64,000 nucleotides of DNA from an uncultured Oscillospiraceae bacterium. Its GTDB lineage: Bacteria > Bacillota > Clostridia > Oscillospirales > Acutalibacteraceae. The position numbers and the translations under genes were made by a program. Below the pieces are notes generated by a model. It saw only the letters and a list, made by a program, of their open reading frames with translations, was not told the origin of the DNA and searched no databases. Numbering within the stretch: the stretch's first letter is position 1; each line of letters starts with the position of its first letter. The stretch covers positions 35,195-99,194 of the forward strand of contig CAOKRT010000007.1 of assembly GCA_948471205.1 (NCBI GenBank), written 5' to 3'. Shown here piece after piece: positions 1 through 7,390 of this stretch.

Positions 1-1194
1 AAACAGGTATTTATGTATTTCTCAGACAAACCTCTGTCTCCGTCTCAAATGAATGAGGAAAGCTATAAGAAGGTTCAGGCGTTTCGTGAAAAGTACAAAG
101 ATAGAGGTATCTACTTTACATATTCATCGGACGAAGAATTCAAAACGCTGTTTTTTGCTCATTTATCTCAGTATTTTTTAAGCGAAAAAAGAGTGGCAGA
201 AGTTAAGGGGGAGCGTCATTCTGAATTGAATATTGTCGGCATTGACCAAAATCAGAACATCAACGATGAGGCATCCATAATAAAGTTTGTTCCAAATACC
301 GAAATGACGATGACTAAGTATTTGGATAAAATTCGGAGTTTTTACAGCAATATTTCTTCTATGAAGGTAGGAAAGCATGTTGATTCATCCGAAACACTAT
401 CCAAATTATCTTTCTCGTTTGAAAAGCCAATGGAAATTGGCGAAGATAGTAAAAGAATAATTAGCTCTGTTGCAAAAGAATTAGACATTAATATTACTGA
501 AGATTTTTTTGCTCTTGGAAATCTAATGCAAAGCAGCATTGCACATATGGTTGGAGGTGCATCAATTACTGGAACAGACTCCGAAAAAGATAAATATTAT
601 GCCATCCAGGATCTTCTTAAAACAATTTCAAAAGCTTTGGAATGGGCACCTGTAGAAAAAGCATTTACAGATAAAAAGTGTTTGAAGCTTGCTCTTCGAA
701 ACGCTGGTACAGACATCGATGAAGATATAGAAATTTCTCTTAAAATTCCGAAAAATAGTTTGTTGTCAATAAGTGAGTTCCCAAAGTTTGATAATGATGA
801 AATGGGCTATTTACTGAATGATTGCGATATGAGTAAACTTTTTGGCATTTGTAGTACATCAACATATTTGGATTACGATTCATCTATTGTAACAAGTCAG
901 CGGTTTTCTCATCATATTGCTACACCTTCCATTTTCCCGGGATATTCTCCCGATTATAGTGACGATTTTATAAGTGAACTTTCTGATGTATTCTGTTATT
1001 CTTGCTTTGATGAAGGAAAAGAGTATATTGTAAAAATTAAATTTGATTACATTAAGCATAATACAACAATCGCTTTTCCTTCTATTATTTTTATTAAAGA
1101 GCCTTTCGACGCTATACCATATACGATTACATCTAAAAACTCTCCAGAAATAGTATCTGGTGAAATTAAAATTACAAATGATACGCAGACTTAA
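1..1194 (+). CDS. Partial accessory protein, possible DUF4062-type N-terminal region
   Basis: The reading frame is open from base 1 (K-Q-V-F before the first Met at 13), so the true start lies upstream and the visible 397 residues are a C-terminal part. The first ~50 visible residues (YFSDKPLSP, then YKKVQAFREKYKDRGIYF and EEFKTLFFAHLSQYF) resemble the end of DUF4062 domains, a TIR-like fold often found at the N-terminus of large accessory or defence-type effectors; this is recalled family similarity, not a search result. The remaining ~340 residues match no family I recognise and show no clear membrane segment or catalytic motif. The gene is AT-rich compared with the housekeeping genes to its right and sits beside a TnpV relic and the guaA 3' end, so it probably belongs to an integrated island. 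Function unknown. Confidence 0.6.
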   Translation, partial: KQVFMYFSDKPLSPSQMNEESYKKVQAFREKYKDRGIYFTYSSDEEFKTLFFAHLSQYFLSEKRVAEVKGERHSELNIVGIDQNQNINDEASIIKFVPNTEMTMTKYLDKIRSFYSNISSMKVGKHVDSSETLSKLSFSFEKPMEIGEDSKRIISSVAKELDINITEDFFALGNLMQSSIAHMVGGASITGTDSEKDKYYAIQDLLKTISKALEWAPVEKAFTDKKCLKLALRNAGTDIDEDIEISLKIPKNSLLSISEFPKFDNDEMGYLLNDCDMSKLFGICSTSTYLDYDSSIVTSQRFSHHIATPSIFPGYSPDYSDDFISELSDVFCYSCFDEGKEYIVKIKFDYIKHNTTIAFPSIIFIKEPFDAIPYTITSKNSPEIVSGEIKITNDTQT

Positions 1195-1200
1195 TGTGAT

Positions 1201-1235
1201 ATAAAAACAACGGCAAAGATTTTTTATCTCTGCCG
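1201..1235 (-). terminator. Hairpin terminator after the tnpV relic
   Basis: CGGCAAAGAT (1211-1220) and ATCTCTGCCG (1226-1235) pair with one mismatch around a short T loop. On the minus strand the stem is followed by a T-rich run (TTGTTTTTA), so it would terminate transcription coming from the tnpV fragment. It could also serve the plus-strand gene ending at 1194, although the T-tract there is poor. Confidence 0.55.
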
Positions 1236-1244
1236 CTGTTCAGC

Positions 1245-1439
1245 TTATGCGTAAACAATTTCAGTATTTACAGCTTCAGACGCTCTATTGCGAATATTAT
1301 TCATCCTCTGCACCCACAGCATTTGATTTTCAGCCTTTAACTGTTCTGTCACGCCCTCATGCTCTGCCATTTGTTTTACCACCCGAAAAAACATTGCCTC
1401 TGCCTGCTCGTCAATATCGGCAAAGCAACTATTGATTTG
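1245..1439 (-). pseudogene. tnpV: tnpV C-terminal fragment
   Basis: Translating the minus strand gives about 64 residues ending in ...NTEIVYA-stop, with the internal strings DIDEQAEAMFFRVVKQMAE, EGVTEQLKAENQML and VQRMNNIRNRASE. This is the characteristic C-terminal half of the TnpV transposon-encoded protein family, usually ~115-125 aa and found beside serine recombinases of Tn4451-like elements. An in-frame TAG lies immediately upstream (1440-1442) and the N-terminal half is absent, so this is a remnant rather than a functional gene. It marks a degraded mobile element between the island gene and guaA. Confidence 0.8.
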
Positions 1440-1468
1440 CTATGCTATTCGAAATCAATATAACAAAA

Positions 1469-1506
1469 AGCCATTAACCATGAGTTCTATCCCACAGTTA
1501 ATGGCT
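1469..1506. repeat. Perfect 10-bp inverted repeat with 18-nt loop
   Basis: AGCCATTAAC (1469-1478) and GTTAATGGCT (1497-1506) are exact reverse complements separated by 18 bases. It sits just beyond the truncated end of the tnpV fragment. Neither side has a strong T-tract, though minus-strand TTTTTGTTAT follows the stem. It may be a terminator-like end or part of an element boundary. Confidence 0.5.
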
Positions 1507-1516
1507 CTTATATGAC

Positions 1517-1536
1517 TGTTATCAATTTGTTATCAA
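1517..1536. repeat. Tandem direct repeat of TGTTATCAA, 11-bp period
   Basis: TGTTATCAA occurs at 1517-1525 and again at 1528-1536, one helical turn apart. Short phased direct repeats near a guaA 3' end beside a transposon relic are compatible with recombinase arm or accessory binding sites. With two copies only, chance cannot be excluded in such AT-rich DNA. Confidence 0.35.
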
Positions 1537-1594
1537 AAGACCTCTTGAAATGCCGCAAACCCGCATAAACACTGGGCTTCTTCGACCTCTCAAC

Positions 1595-2575
1595 TTATTC
1601 CCACTCAATTGTTCCGCATGGCTTAGGTGTAAGGTCATAAAGTACTCTGTTTACACCATCAACCTCTGCCGTAATTCTTTCTGTAATATGCTGAAGAAGT
1701 GCGAAAGGAATATCTTCTACAGTAGCAGTCATAGCATCAGTTGTATTTACCGCACGGATAATAACAGAATACGCATATGTGCGCTTTCCGTCTTTTACAC
1801 CAACAGATCTGAATTCCGGCACAGCGGTGAAATACTGCCAAACCTTGCCTTCAAGACCGTTTTTAGCAAATTCTTCACGAAGAATTGCATCTGATTCGCG
1901 AACACATTCCAAACGATCACGTGTAATGGCACCAAGACAGCGAACACCGAGACCGGGACCGGGGAACGGCTGACGGTAAACCATTTCATCCGGCAAACCA
2001 AGCGCATTGCCCACTACTCTTACTTCATCCTTATAAAGAAATTTAAGCGGCTCTACAAGCTCAAACTGCAAATCTTCCGGTAGTCCGCCTACATTATGAT
2101 GCGCCTTAACTCCGTCGCTTTCAATAATATCCGGATAAATTGTGCCCTGTGCAAGAAATTCAATGCCTTCCTGCTTTCTTGCTTCCTCTTCAAATACACG
2201 AATAAATTCAGCACCTATGATTTTACGCTTTTTTTCAGGCTCGGAAACATCTGCAAGCTTGTCCAAAAATCTGTCTACCGCATCAACATAAATCAAATTT
2301 GCATCCATCTGATTACGGAACACTTCAACAACCTGTTCCGGTTCTCCCTTACGAAGGAGTCCGTGATTTACATGCACGCAAACAAGCTGCTTTCCGATTG
2401 CTTTGATAAGAAGTGCGGCAACAACAGACGAATCCACACCGCCTGAAAGTGCAAGCAGCACCTTTTTACTGCCAACCTGTTTCTGAATTTCCGCAACCTG
2501 CTCTGCTATAAAGGCATCTGCAAGTTCTTTTGTATTAATTCTTGCCATTGTTTCGGGCCTTTTATTATTTTCCAT
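1595..2575 (-). CDS. guaA: GMP synthase, ATP pyrophosphatase subunit-type (no GATase domain)
   Basis: Amidation of XMP to GMP. The 326-aa protein has only the C-terminal two domains of GuaA: the N-type ATP-pyrophosphatase loop [10 protein letters not shown] at ~41-50, [12 protein letters not shown], the [16 protein letters not shown] stretch and the dimerisation domain ending in KPCGTIEWE. The glutamine amidotransferase domain is missing, as in split two-subunit enzymes, and no separate GATase gene is seen in the window; it would need that subunit or free ammonia. The start is chosen because AGGAGG lies six bases upstream of the ATG. A second, complete guaA is at 33255-34781, so this copy is redundant or specialised. 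Its 3' end is the type of site used by guaA-integrating islands, and a mobile relic lies directly beyond it. Confidence 0.92.
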   Translation of the reverse strand: MENNKRPETMARINTKELADAFIAEQVAEIQKQVGSKKVLLALSGGVDSSVVAALLIKAIGKQLVCVHVNHGLLRKGEPEQVVEVFRNQMDANLIYVDAVDRFLDKLADVSEPEKKRKIIGAEFIRVFEEEARKQEGIEFLAQGTIYPDIIESDGVKAHHNVGGLPEDLQFELVEPLKFLYKDEVRVVGNALGLPDEMVYRQPFPGPGLGVRCLGAITRDRLECVRESDAILREEFAKNGLEGKVWQYFTAVPEFRSVGVKDGKRTYAYSVIIRAVNTTDAMTATVEDIPFALLQHITERITAEVDGVNRVLYDLTPKPCGTIEWE

Positions 2576-2646
2576 AAAATCCTCCTAAAATCAGTTATAA
2601 TATGCGACATAGACACACACTGCCCAGCCTTTTACATTACCTTAAT

Positions 2647-2675
2647 ATAATAGCAAGAATGAAATGAAAATGCAA
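2647..2675 (-). promoter_or_regulatory. Putative sigma-A promoter of guaA (1595-2575)
   Basis: On the minus strand, TTGCAT (2670-2675), a 17-bp spacer and TATTAT (2647-2652). The ~70-nt leader has no recognisable purine riboswitch core. Confidence 0.55.
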
Positions 2676-2702
2676 TATTTTCTGTAAAAACCTGTTTATC
2701 TT

Positions 2703-3455
2703 TTATCCGATAATAACTTCCTTGGAAATGGCAAGAATTTCTCTTGTGTAATAAGACAAAAATGTCGGCAGCGAGGAATAGCTGCAGGAAGAATGAAATT
2801 CCAGCCCGTTTTTATCACAGTTCAGCTTTGCCCTGAACTGATGAAATTCATTCGTAACAACAAGCACACTTTTTGAAAACCGATTTTCTTCAATCACCTT
2901 TTTTGAAAAGGAAATATTTTCAGAAGTACTTGTGGAGTTTTCCTCTTTAAACAGCCTGCTTTTATCAATACCCATATCTGTGAGCACATTTTCCATGCAC
3001 TGTGCTTCGCTGATAGCTTCATCTGATCCTTGTCCGCCGGAAAGCACAGCAACTGCAGACGGATTTTCATTAAGATATTTTGCCGCTTTTCTGCACCGGT
3101 CATAAAGATATCTGCTTGGCGTACTGCCGTTTACCTTGCATCCAAGCACAATCACCGTTTGCGCACCGGCATCCGTTTTATAGTTTGCATATTTCACCAT
3201 ATTAAAGGATATCGGCAGAATGACAACCGCAAGAAAAACAGCTATAGCTATAAAAAAGCCTTTTTTTAATCCCGGTGAAAGAATTTGGTAAAACACACCG
3301 AAAGCAATCAGCATTGCCGAACCGAGCATGCCGAAAAAATTTCCGACATTAAATGTAATTGTAAGAAGCGAAGCCAGGTACCATAAAAGAAATGCTGTTC
3401 CGACTATTATAAATACAAATTTCAATATTCTTGTTCCTTTACTTAACTTTTTCAT
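2703..3455 (-). CDS. YdcF/SanA-like DUF218 membrane protein
   Basis: The 250-aa protein has three hydrophobic N-terminal segments (about residues 10-32, 42-60 and 67-88) followed by a DUF218 domain, with VIVLGCKVNG near residue 105, a polar SGGQGSDE loop, SENISFS and the VVTNEFHQFRA strand. DUF218 proteins (SanA, YdcF, ElyC) act in envelope integrity, but the reaction is not established for most members. The start is placed at the ATG at 3455 because GAGGTGG sits four to five bases upstream; a TTG five codons earlier has no good ribosome site. It overlaps the 3' end of the upstream XRE regulator by 17 bp, so the two are translationally linked. A related extracytoplasmic role is likely but unproven. 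Confidence 0.82.
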   Translation of the reverse strand: MKKLSKGTRILKFVFIIVGTAFLLWYLASLLTITFNVGNFFGMLGSAMLIAFGVFYQILSPGLKKGFFIAIAVFLAVVILPISFNMVKYANYKTDAGAQTVIVLGCKVNGSTPSRYLYDRCRKAAKYLNENPSAVAVLSGGQGSDEAISEAQCMENVLTDMGIDKSRLFKEENSTSTSENISFSKKVIEENRFSKSVLVVTNEFHQFRAKLNCDKNGLEFHSSCSYSSLPTFLSYYTREILAISKEVIIG

Positions 3456-4110
3456 ACAGCCACCTCTCAAAAACAGCTATTATCAAGATTAGAGCCGCCA
3501 TTACAAAAGGTGTATAAAAGCCCCACCTTGAAAAATCAATAATTCTGGCAATAAAGGAGAGAGGAAACGGAAAAAGAATGATTGACAGCACAATGCCCTT
3601 TTTTCCGGCAATGGAAATCATTTCTTTTTTGCTGTATGAAACGCCAAGCCTTGTTACGGCAACAGCATATACAAGACCGCCGGCAAGCCATGCTGCAAGA
3701 GAAACTGCAACAAACATGATTTCCCAATGCGTGTAGAATAAAACAGGAAATGCCCATATACAGTAAATTTCCGTAATTGTTCCCAGCAAAGCCGCAAAAG
3801 CGCTGAAAAACAAAGAAACCACATAACCGATTTTAAATAAATTCAGAAGATTATCCTTATTTTCAACTTCCGTCACCTTAAAATCTACAGCATTTTTGTT
3901 TGTTTTTTCACCGGAAAGTAGTTCGTCAACAGAAACGCCCAGTGTTTCGGCAAGCAGCGGCAGTATGGTAATGTCCGGAAAACCGTCTCCGTTTTCCCAT
4001 TTTGATACGGTACGGTTGCTTACATGCAATTTTTCGGCAAGCTGTGCCTGTGTGCATTTCTTTTCTTTTCTCAAAGCGGCAATAAAACTGCCTGTCTTTT
4101 TTGAATCCAT
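3439..4110 (-). CDS. XRE-family regulator with C-terminal membrane domain
   Basis: Residues ~9-63 form a Cro/C1 helix-turn-helix (LRKEKKCTQAQLAEKLHVS, NRTVSKWENGDGFPDI, ETLGVSVDELLSG). Residues ~90-222 contain four to five predicted membrane helices. Membrane-anchored XRE regulators of this layout are common in Clostridia and usually control a neighbouring membrane protein, here the DUF218 protein it overlaps. The ribosome site GAGGTGATGAA precedes the ATG. A 17-bp dyad sits in its own promoter, suggesting autoregulation. The ligand or signal is unknown. Confidence 0.88.
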   Translation of the reverse strand: MDSKKTGSFIAALRKEKKCTQAQLAEKLHVSNRTVSKWENGDGFPDITILPLLAETLGVSVDELLSGEKTNKNAVDFKVTEVENKDNLLNLFKIGYVVSLFFSAFAALLGTITEIYCIWAFPVLFYTHWEIMFVAVSLAAWLAGGLVYAVAVTRLGVSYSKKEMISIAGKKGIVLSIILFPFPLSFIARIIDFSRWGFYTPFVMAALILIIAVFERWLYEKVK

Positions 4111-4171
4111 TTCATCACCTCATACAAAGCTTAACGCAAAACGCTGTTCTTCTTCAATGAATCACCGATAG

Positions 4172-4193
4172 ATTATATCCACGCAGCGTGGAT
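4172..4193 (-). promoter_or_regulatory. TATAAT -10 with palindromic operator filling the spacer
   Basis: ATCCACGC (4177-4184) and GCGTGGAT (4186-4193) form a near-continuous palindrome with a single central base. On the minus strand it directly abuts and overlaps by one base the TATAAT (4172-4177) upstream of the XRE gene, so it occupies the promoter spacer. No T-tract follows, so it reads better as an operator than as a terminator for nfo. Confidence 0.6.
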
Positions 4194-4208
4194 TTTCCGA
4201 AAATGCTG

Positions 4209-5036
4209 TTATTTCTGCAGACTTCTTAACACAGCAATTTCTTTTGCATAGCCGTTAAGGTCATTCGGCGTTTCAAGAAACATAGGCAAATCTTTAAGAT
4301 AAGGATTGTTTACAATTTTTTCAAATGTTTCTGTTCCCAAAAAGCCTTCCCCTATTTTTTCATGGCGGTCTTTATGTGCTCCAATTGGATTTTTACTGTC
4401 ATTTATATGAAGCGCTTTCAGTCTGTCTATTCCTATTACCCTGTCAAACTCTTCCAGCACGCCGTCCAGATTATGAACAATATCATAACCGCCGTCGCTG
4501 ACATGGCATGTATCAAGGCACACACCCATTTTATCTTTCAGTTCAACACCGTCTATAATTGCTTTAAGTTCTTCAAAAGTTTTTCCCATTTCAGAACCTT
4601 TTCCTGCCATTGTTTCCAGAAGCACCGTTGTTGTCATATCTTCAAAAAGCACGGCATTCAGTGTTTCGCATATAAGCTTTATACCGGTTTCTTCCCCCTG
4701 TCCCACATGTGAACCGGGATGAAAATTATAAAGCATATTCGGTGTATATTCCATTCTTCTCAAATCGTCTTCAAAGGTCTGGAGCGCAAACTGCCGGGTT
4801 TCAGCTTTGGCAGAACAGCAGTTAAGCGTATAAGGCGCATGTGCAAGAATGGTGCCGAACTGAATCTCCTCTGCTCTGCTCAGAAAGGTTTTTATATCAT
4901 CTTCATCCATATCCTTTGCTTTTCCGCCCCTTGGATTCCGCGTGAAAAACTGAAACGTATTTGCACCGATTGACAGTGCTTCCTCCAGCATATGTGTATA
5001 GCCCTTTGACGAGCTTAAATGTGCCCCTATAATCAT
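4209..5036 (-). CDS. nfo: Endonuclease IV, AP-site repair
   Basis: Class II apurinic/apyrimidinic endonuclease of base excision repair, a TIM barrel with a trinuclear zinc site. The 275-aa length is typical. Metal-site motifs are visible: GAHLSSSKG at the N-terminus, [11 protein letters not shown] near residue 104, [13 protein letters not shown] near 172, [22 protein letters not shown] near 210 and LETP near the C-terminus. It is the last gene of the lspA-rluD-HAD-nfo series, starting 15 bases after the HAD gene. Confidence 0.97.
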   Translation of the reverse strand: MIIGAHLSSSKGYTHMLEEALSIGANTFQFFTRNPRGGKAKDMDEDDIKTFLSRAEEIQFGTILAHAPYTLNCCSAKAETRQFALQTFEDDLRRMEYTPNMLYNFHPGSHVGQGEETGIKLICETLNAVLFEDMTTTVLLETMAGKGSEMGKTFEELKAIIDGVELKDKMGVCLDTCHVSDGGYDIVHNLDGVLEEFDRVIGIDRLKALHINDSKNPIGAHKDRHEKIGEGFLGTETFEKIVNNPYLKDLPMFLETPNDLNGYAKEIAVLRSLQK

Positions 5037-5051
5037 TTTAAGATTACCCCT

Positions 5052-5900
5052 TTATCTATTTATTTCTTCTTCGGCTCTGCCGCTCATTATATATTCCAGC
5101 AAATCCGCAACACAACCGTCATTGCAGTGGCACGCTTCAAATTTGCATATATTATGAATTGGCTTCGGAGCCTGCCCGGCACACGCCGGAAGTCCCACTG
5201 TTTTCAGCATATCCCAGTCATTATAATAATCACCGATTGCGGCAACGTGTTTTTTTTCTATGCCCAGAATATCAGCAAGGCGCATAATTCCGACACCCTT
5301 ATGCGTACCTTTTGCAAGCATTTCCATTGTGCAAAGCGAAGATGCCATAAAATTAACCTGATGCCTTATTTCCGAACGGTCAATCAGCCTGCGCAGTGAA
5401 TTTATTGTGGGAGGCATCCCCCAGAAAATAACTTTCATCCAGCCTTCCTTAGGCACTGCGTCTATATTGGTTACCTCATAATGTGCCTTATCAATCATAA
5501 CGGTGCCCTTTCCGAAAAAACCGTTTTTGACTATATAAACATAATCATCAAAATAGATGCCGATATCAAGGCTTTTAAATGCTTCGCTGTATTCGCAAAG
5601 CACTGTGCGCACAAAATCCTGCCCTGCTTCACCAATTGTAGAACGCCAAACCATTTTTTCTTTACTGAAATCATATATTCCTGCTCCGTTTAAAACAATT
5701 GCAGGCTGATTCGGTGTTATTCTGTTGTAATTTCTTTTAAGGCTGGAGGTAAGCCTGCCCGATGCAAGTGTAAAATTGCCGCCCCTGTCAGTAAATTCCT
5801 TGATTGCATCATAATTTCTTTTCGGAAGCCTTCTTATTTTATTGTTCAGAGTTCCGTCTATATCCGAAACAACAAGCCAATTTTCAAATGTTTTGTCCAT
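5052..5900 (-). CDS. HAD-superfamily hydrolase, Cof type
   Basis: Cytoplasmic sugar- or nucleotide-phosphate phosphatase of HAD subclass IIB. The nucleophile motif VSDIDGTLNNK starts near residue 12 and the C-terminal motif GDYYNDWDML near 242 supplies the Mg-binding acidic residues; LASGR carries motif II. At 282 aa it has the normal Cof length. Substrate cannot be inferred. It sits 15 bases after rluD and 15 before nfo, an operon-like arrangement without functional linkage. Confidence 0.9.
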   Translation of the reverse strand: MDKTFENWLVVSDIDGTLNNKIRRLPKRNYDAIKEFTDRGGNFTLASGRLTSSLKRNYNRITPNQPAIVLNGAGIYDFSKEKMVWRSTIGEAGQDFVRTVLCEYSEAFKSLDIGIYFDDYVYIVKNGFFGKGTVMIDKAHYEVTNIDAVPKEGWMKVIFWGMPPTINSLRRLIDRSEIRHQVNFMASSLCTMEMLAKGTHKGVGIMRLADILGIEKKHVAAIGDYYNDWDMLKTVGLPACAGQAPKPIHNICKFEACHCNDGCVADLLEYIMSGRAEEEINR

Positions 5901-5915
5901 AGCCGGGTCCTTTCT

Positions 5916-6851
5916 TTATCTGTATTTTTTCTTTTCGCCTTCAAGTTTTTCTAAAAAATTTGTAAAATATGCAGGCAGCATGCTTTCAAATTCCAGCCAC
6001 TTACCTGTTTTCGGATGAACAAAACCGATATGTTTTGCATGAAGACATTGACCGTTTAAACCCTTCTGCACCTTTTTCGGTCCGTAAACCTCATCGCCCG
6101 CAACAGGATGACCGATATATGCCATATGCACTCTTATCTGATGCGTTCTTCCAGTTTCAAGCGTGCATCTGAGATGTGTGAAATTTCCGAAACGGTTCAA
6201 AATTTCATAATGTGTAACGGCATTTTTTGAATTTCTGTAAGTAACCGCCATCTTCTTCCTGTCCTTAGGATGTCTGCCTATCGGCTGATTGACCGTTCCG
6301 TTTTCCACTGTAATATTACCATGCACAACACATTCATATGCACGGTGAAAGGAATGCTCCTTAATTTGTTTTGCCAATGAAATATGCGCCGTATCATTTT
6401 TGGCAACAATCAAAAGCCCGGATGTATCCTTGTCTATTCTGTGCACGATGCCGGGTCTTATAACACCGTTTATGCCGCTTAGCGAATCTCCGCAGTGATA
6501 AAGAAGTGCGTTAACCAGCGTGCCTTCGTAATTGCCGGCAGCCGGGTGAACCACCATACCTTTTGGTTTGTTGACCACCAGCAAATCCCTGTCTTCATAA
6601 ACAATATCAAGCGGAATATTTTCAGGGCGTGTCTCCAACGGCTTTGCCTGCGGAACGACAACCGTAATTTTATCATTTTCCCTGCATTTATAATTTTTGG
6701 AAACCTGCTTTCCGTTTACACAAACGCCGCCTTCATCAATTATTCTGGCTGCCGCCGAACGTGAAAAGCGGCTGTTCTGCTCACTGATAAACTTATCTAT
6801 TCTGACATTGCTGTTTTCGGAAGAAACTGTAAAAATCAATGTATCACCCAT
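5916..6851 (-). CDS. rluD: RluA/RluD-family 23S rRNA pseudouridine synthase
   Basis: Isomerises specific uridines of rRNA. An N-terminal S4 RNA-binding domain (IDKFISEQNSRFSRSAAARII, about residues 14-60) precedes the catalytic domain with GIVHRIDKDTSGLLIVAK holding the catalytic Asp and the distal RTHQIRVHMAYIGHPVAGD motif. The second ATG (6851) is chosen because AAAGGAG lies seven bases upstream; the first ATG two codons earlier sits on top of the ribosome site. This gives an 8-bp overlap with lspA, a common pairing in Firmicutes. Family assignment is sure; the exact target uridine is not. Confidence 0.93.
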   Translation of the reverse strand: MGDTLIFTVSSENSNVRIDKFISEQNSRFSRSAAARIIDEGGVCVNGKQVSKNYKCRENDKITVVVPQAKPLETRPENIPLDIVYEDRDLLVVNKPKGMVVHPAAGNYEGTLVNALLYHCGDSLSGINGVIRPGIVHRIDKDTSGLLIVAKNDTAHISLAKQIKEHSFHRAYECVVHGNITVENGTVNQPIGRHPKDRKKMAVTYRNSKNAVTHYEILNRFGNFTHLRCTLETGRTHQIRVHMAYIGHPVAGDEVYGPKKVQKGLNGQCLHAKHIGFVHPKTGKWLEFESMLPAYFTNFLEKLEGEKKKYR

Positions 6852-7323
6852 CTGCATTCTCCTTTTTCATCATATCGGAAATCAGATACAGAAACATGGA
6901 TGCCGCGCCAAGGGTTACAGCACAGTCAGCAATGTTAAAAACAGCAAAATCAATAAATACCGGCTCAATAAAATCAATGACAAATCCAAAAAAGGCTCTG
7001 TCTATAAGATTTCCGATTCCGCCGGAAACAATAACGCCTATACTCCAGTAAAGCCACAGTGATTTGCATTTATCGGAAAAAAGATACCACAGTGCAGCAC
7101 CGCATGCAATAACGGTTATAAAAATAAAAAGCCATCTTGCTCCGCTGAAAAGTGAAAAAGCCATTCCGCTGTTTTCAGCATAATGAAACTGCACAATATC
7201 TTTGATAAACGGAAACACCGTACCGTCGGAAAGATATTTCTGCGCAAAATATTTTGTTATCTGATCAAACACCATTATGAGAATTATCATAATACAGCAC
7301 CATATATGCTTTTTTCTGTGCAA
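6844..7323 (-). CDS. lspA: Lipoprotein signal peptidase (signal peptidase II)
   Basis: Aspartyl membrane protease that cleaves prolipoproteins ahead of the lipid-modified Cys. The 159-aa, four-helix protein has the signatures DQITKYFAQ, ENSGMAFS, GNLIDRAFFGFVIDFI (first catalytic Asp) and FNIADCAVTLG (second catalytic Asp). The start codon is TTG at 7323 with GGAGGG six bases upstream. It overlaps rluD at its 3' end. Because a strong hairpin closes the ileS cluster just upstream, lspA must depend on readthrough or on a promoter inside the short 7324-7354 gap; none is convincing. Confidence 0.95.
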   Translation of the reverse strand: MHRKKHIWCCIMIILIMVFDQITKYFAQKYLSDGTVFPFIKDIVQFHYAENSGMAFSLFSGARWLFIFITVIACGAALWYLFSDKCKSLWLYWSIGVIVSGGIGNLIDRAFFGFVIDFIEPVFIDFAVFNIADCAVTLGAASMFLYLISDMMKKENADG

Positions 7324-7352
7324 AAATATCCCTCCGATACATTTTAAGAAAT

Positions 7353-7382
7353 AAGGGGCAGAATCATTATCTGCCCCTTTTT
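7353..7382 (-). terminator. Terminator after ileS
   Basis: GGGGCAGA (7355-7362) and TCTGCCCC (7370-7377) form a perfect 8-bp stem with a 7-nt loop, followed on the minus strand by a T-rich TTATTTCTT. It separates the long miaB-to-ileS cluster from lspA. The plus-strand side also has a T-run, so it could work both ways. Confidence 0.75.
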
Positions 7383-7390
7383 AATTTTTA

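Noticed and set aside
1550-1894. Plus-strand frame over the guaA 3' end
   Set aside because: Antisense to the conserved C-terminal GuaA domain; not supported by any motif.
2576-2700. Purine riboswitch before the short guaA
   Set aside because: No P1-P2-P3 core or conserved loop sequences are visible in the leader, which is only about 70 nt from the predicted start.
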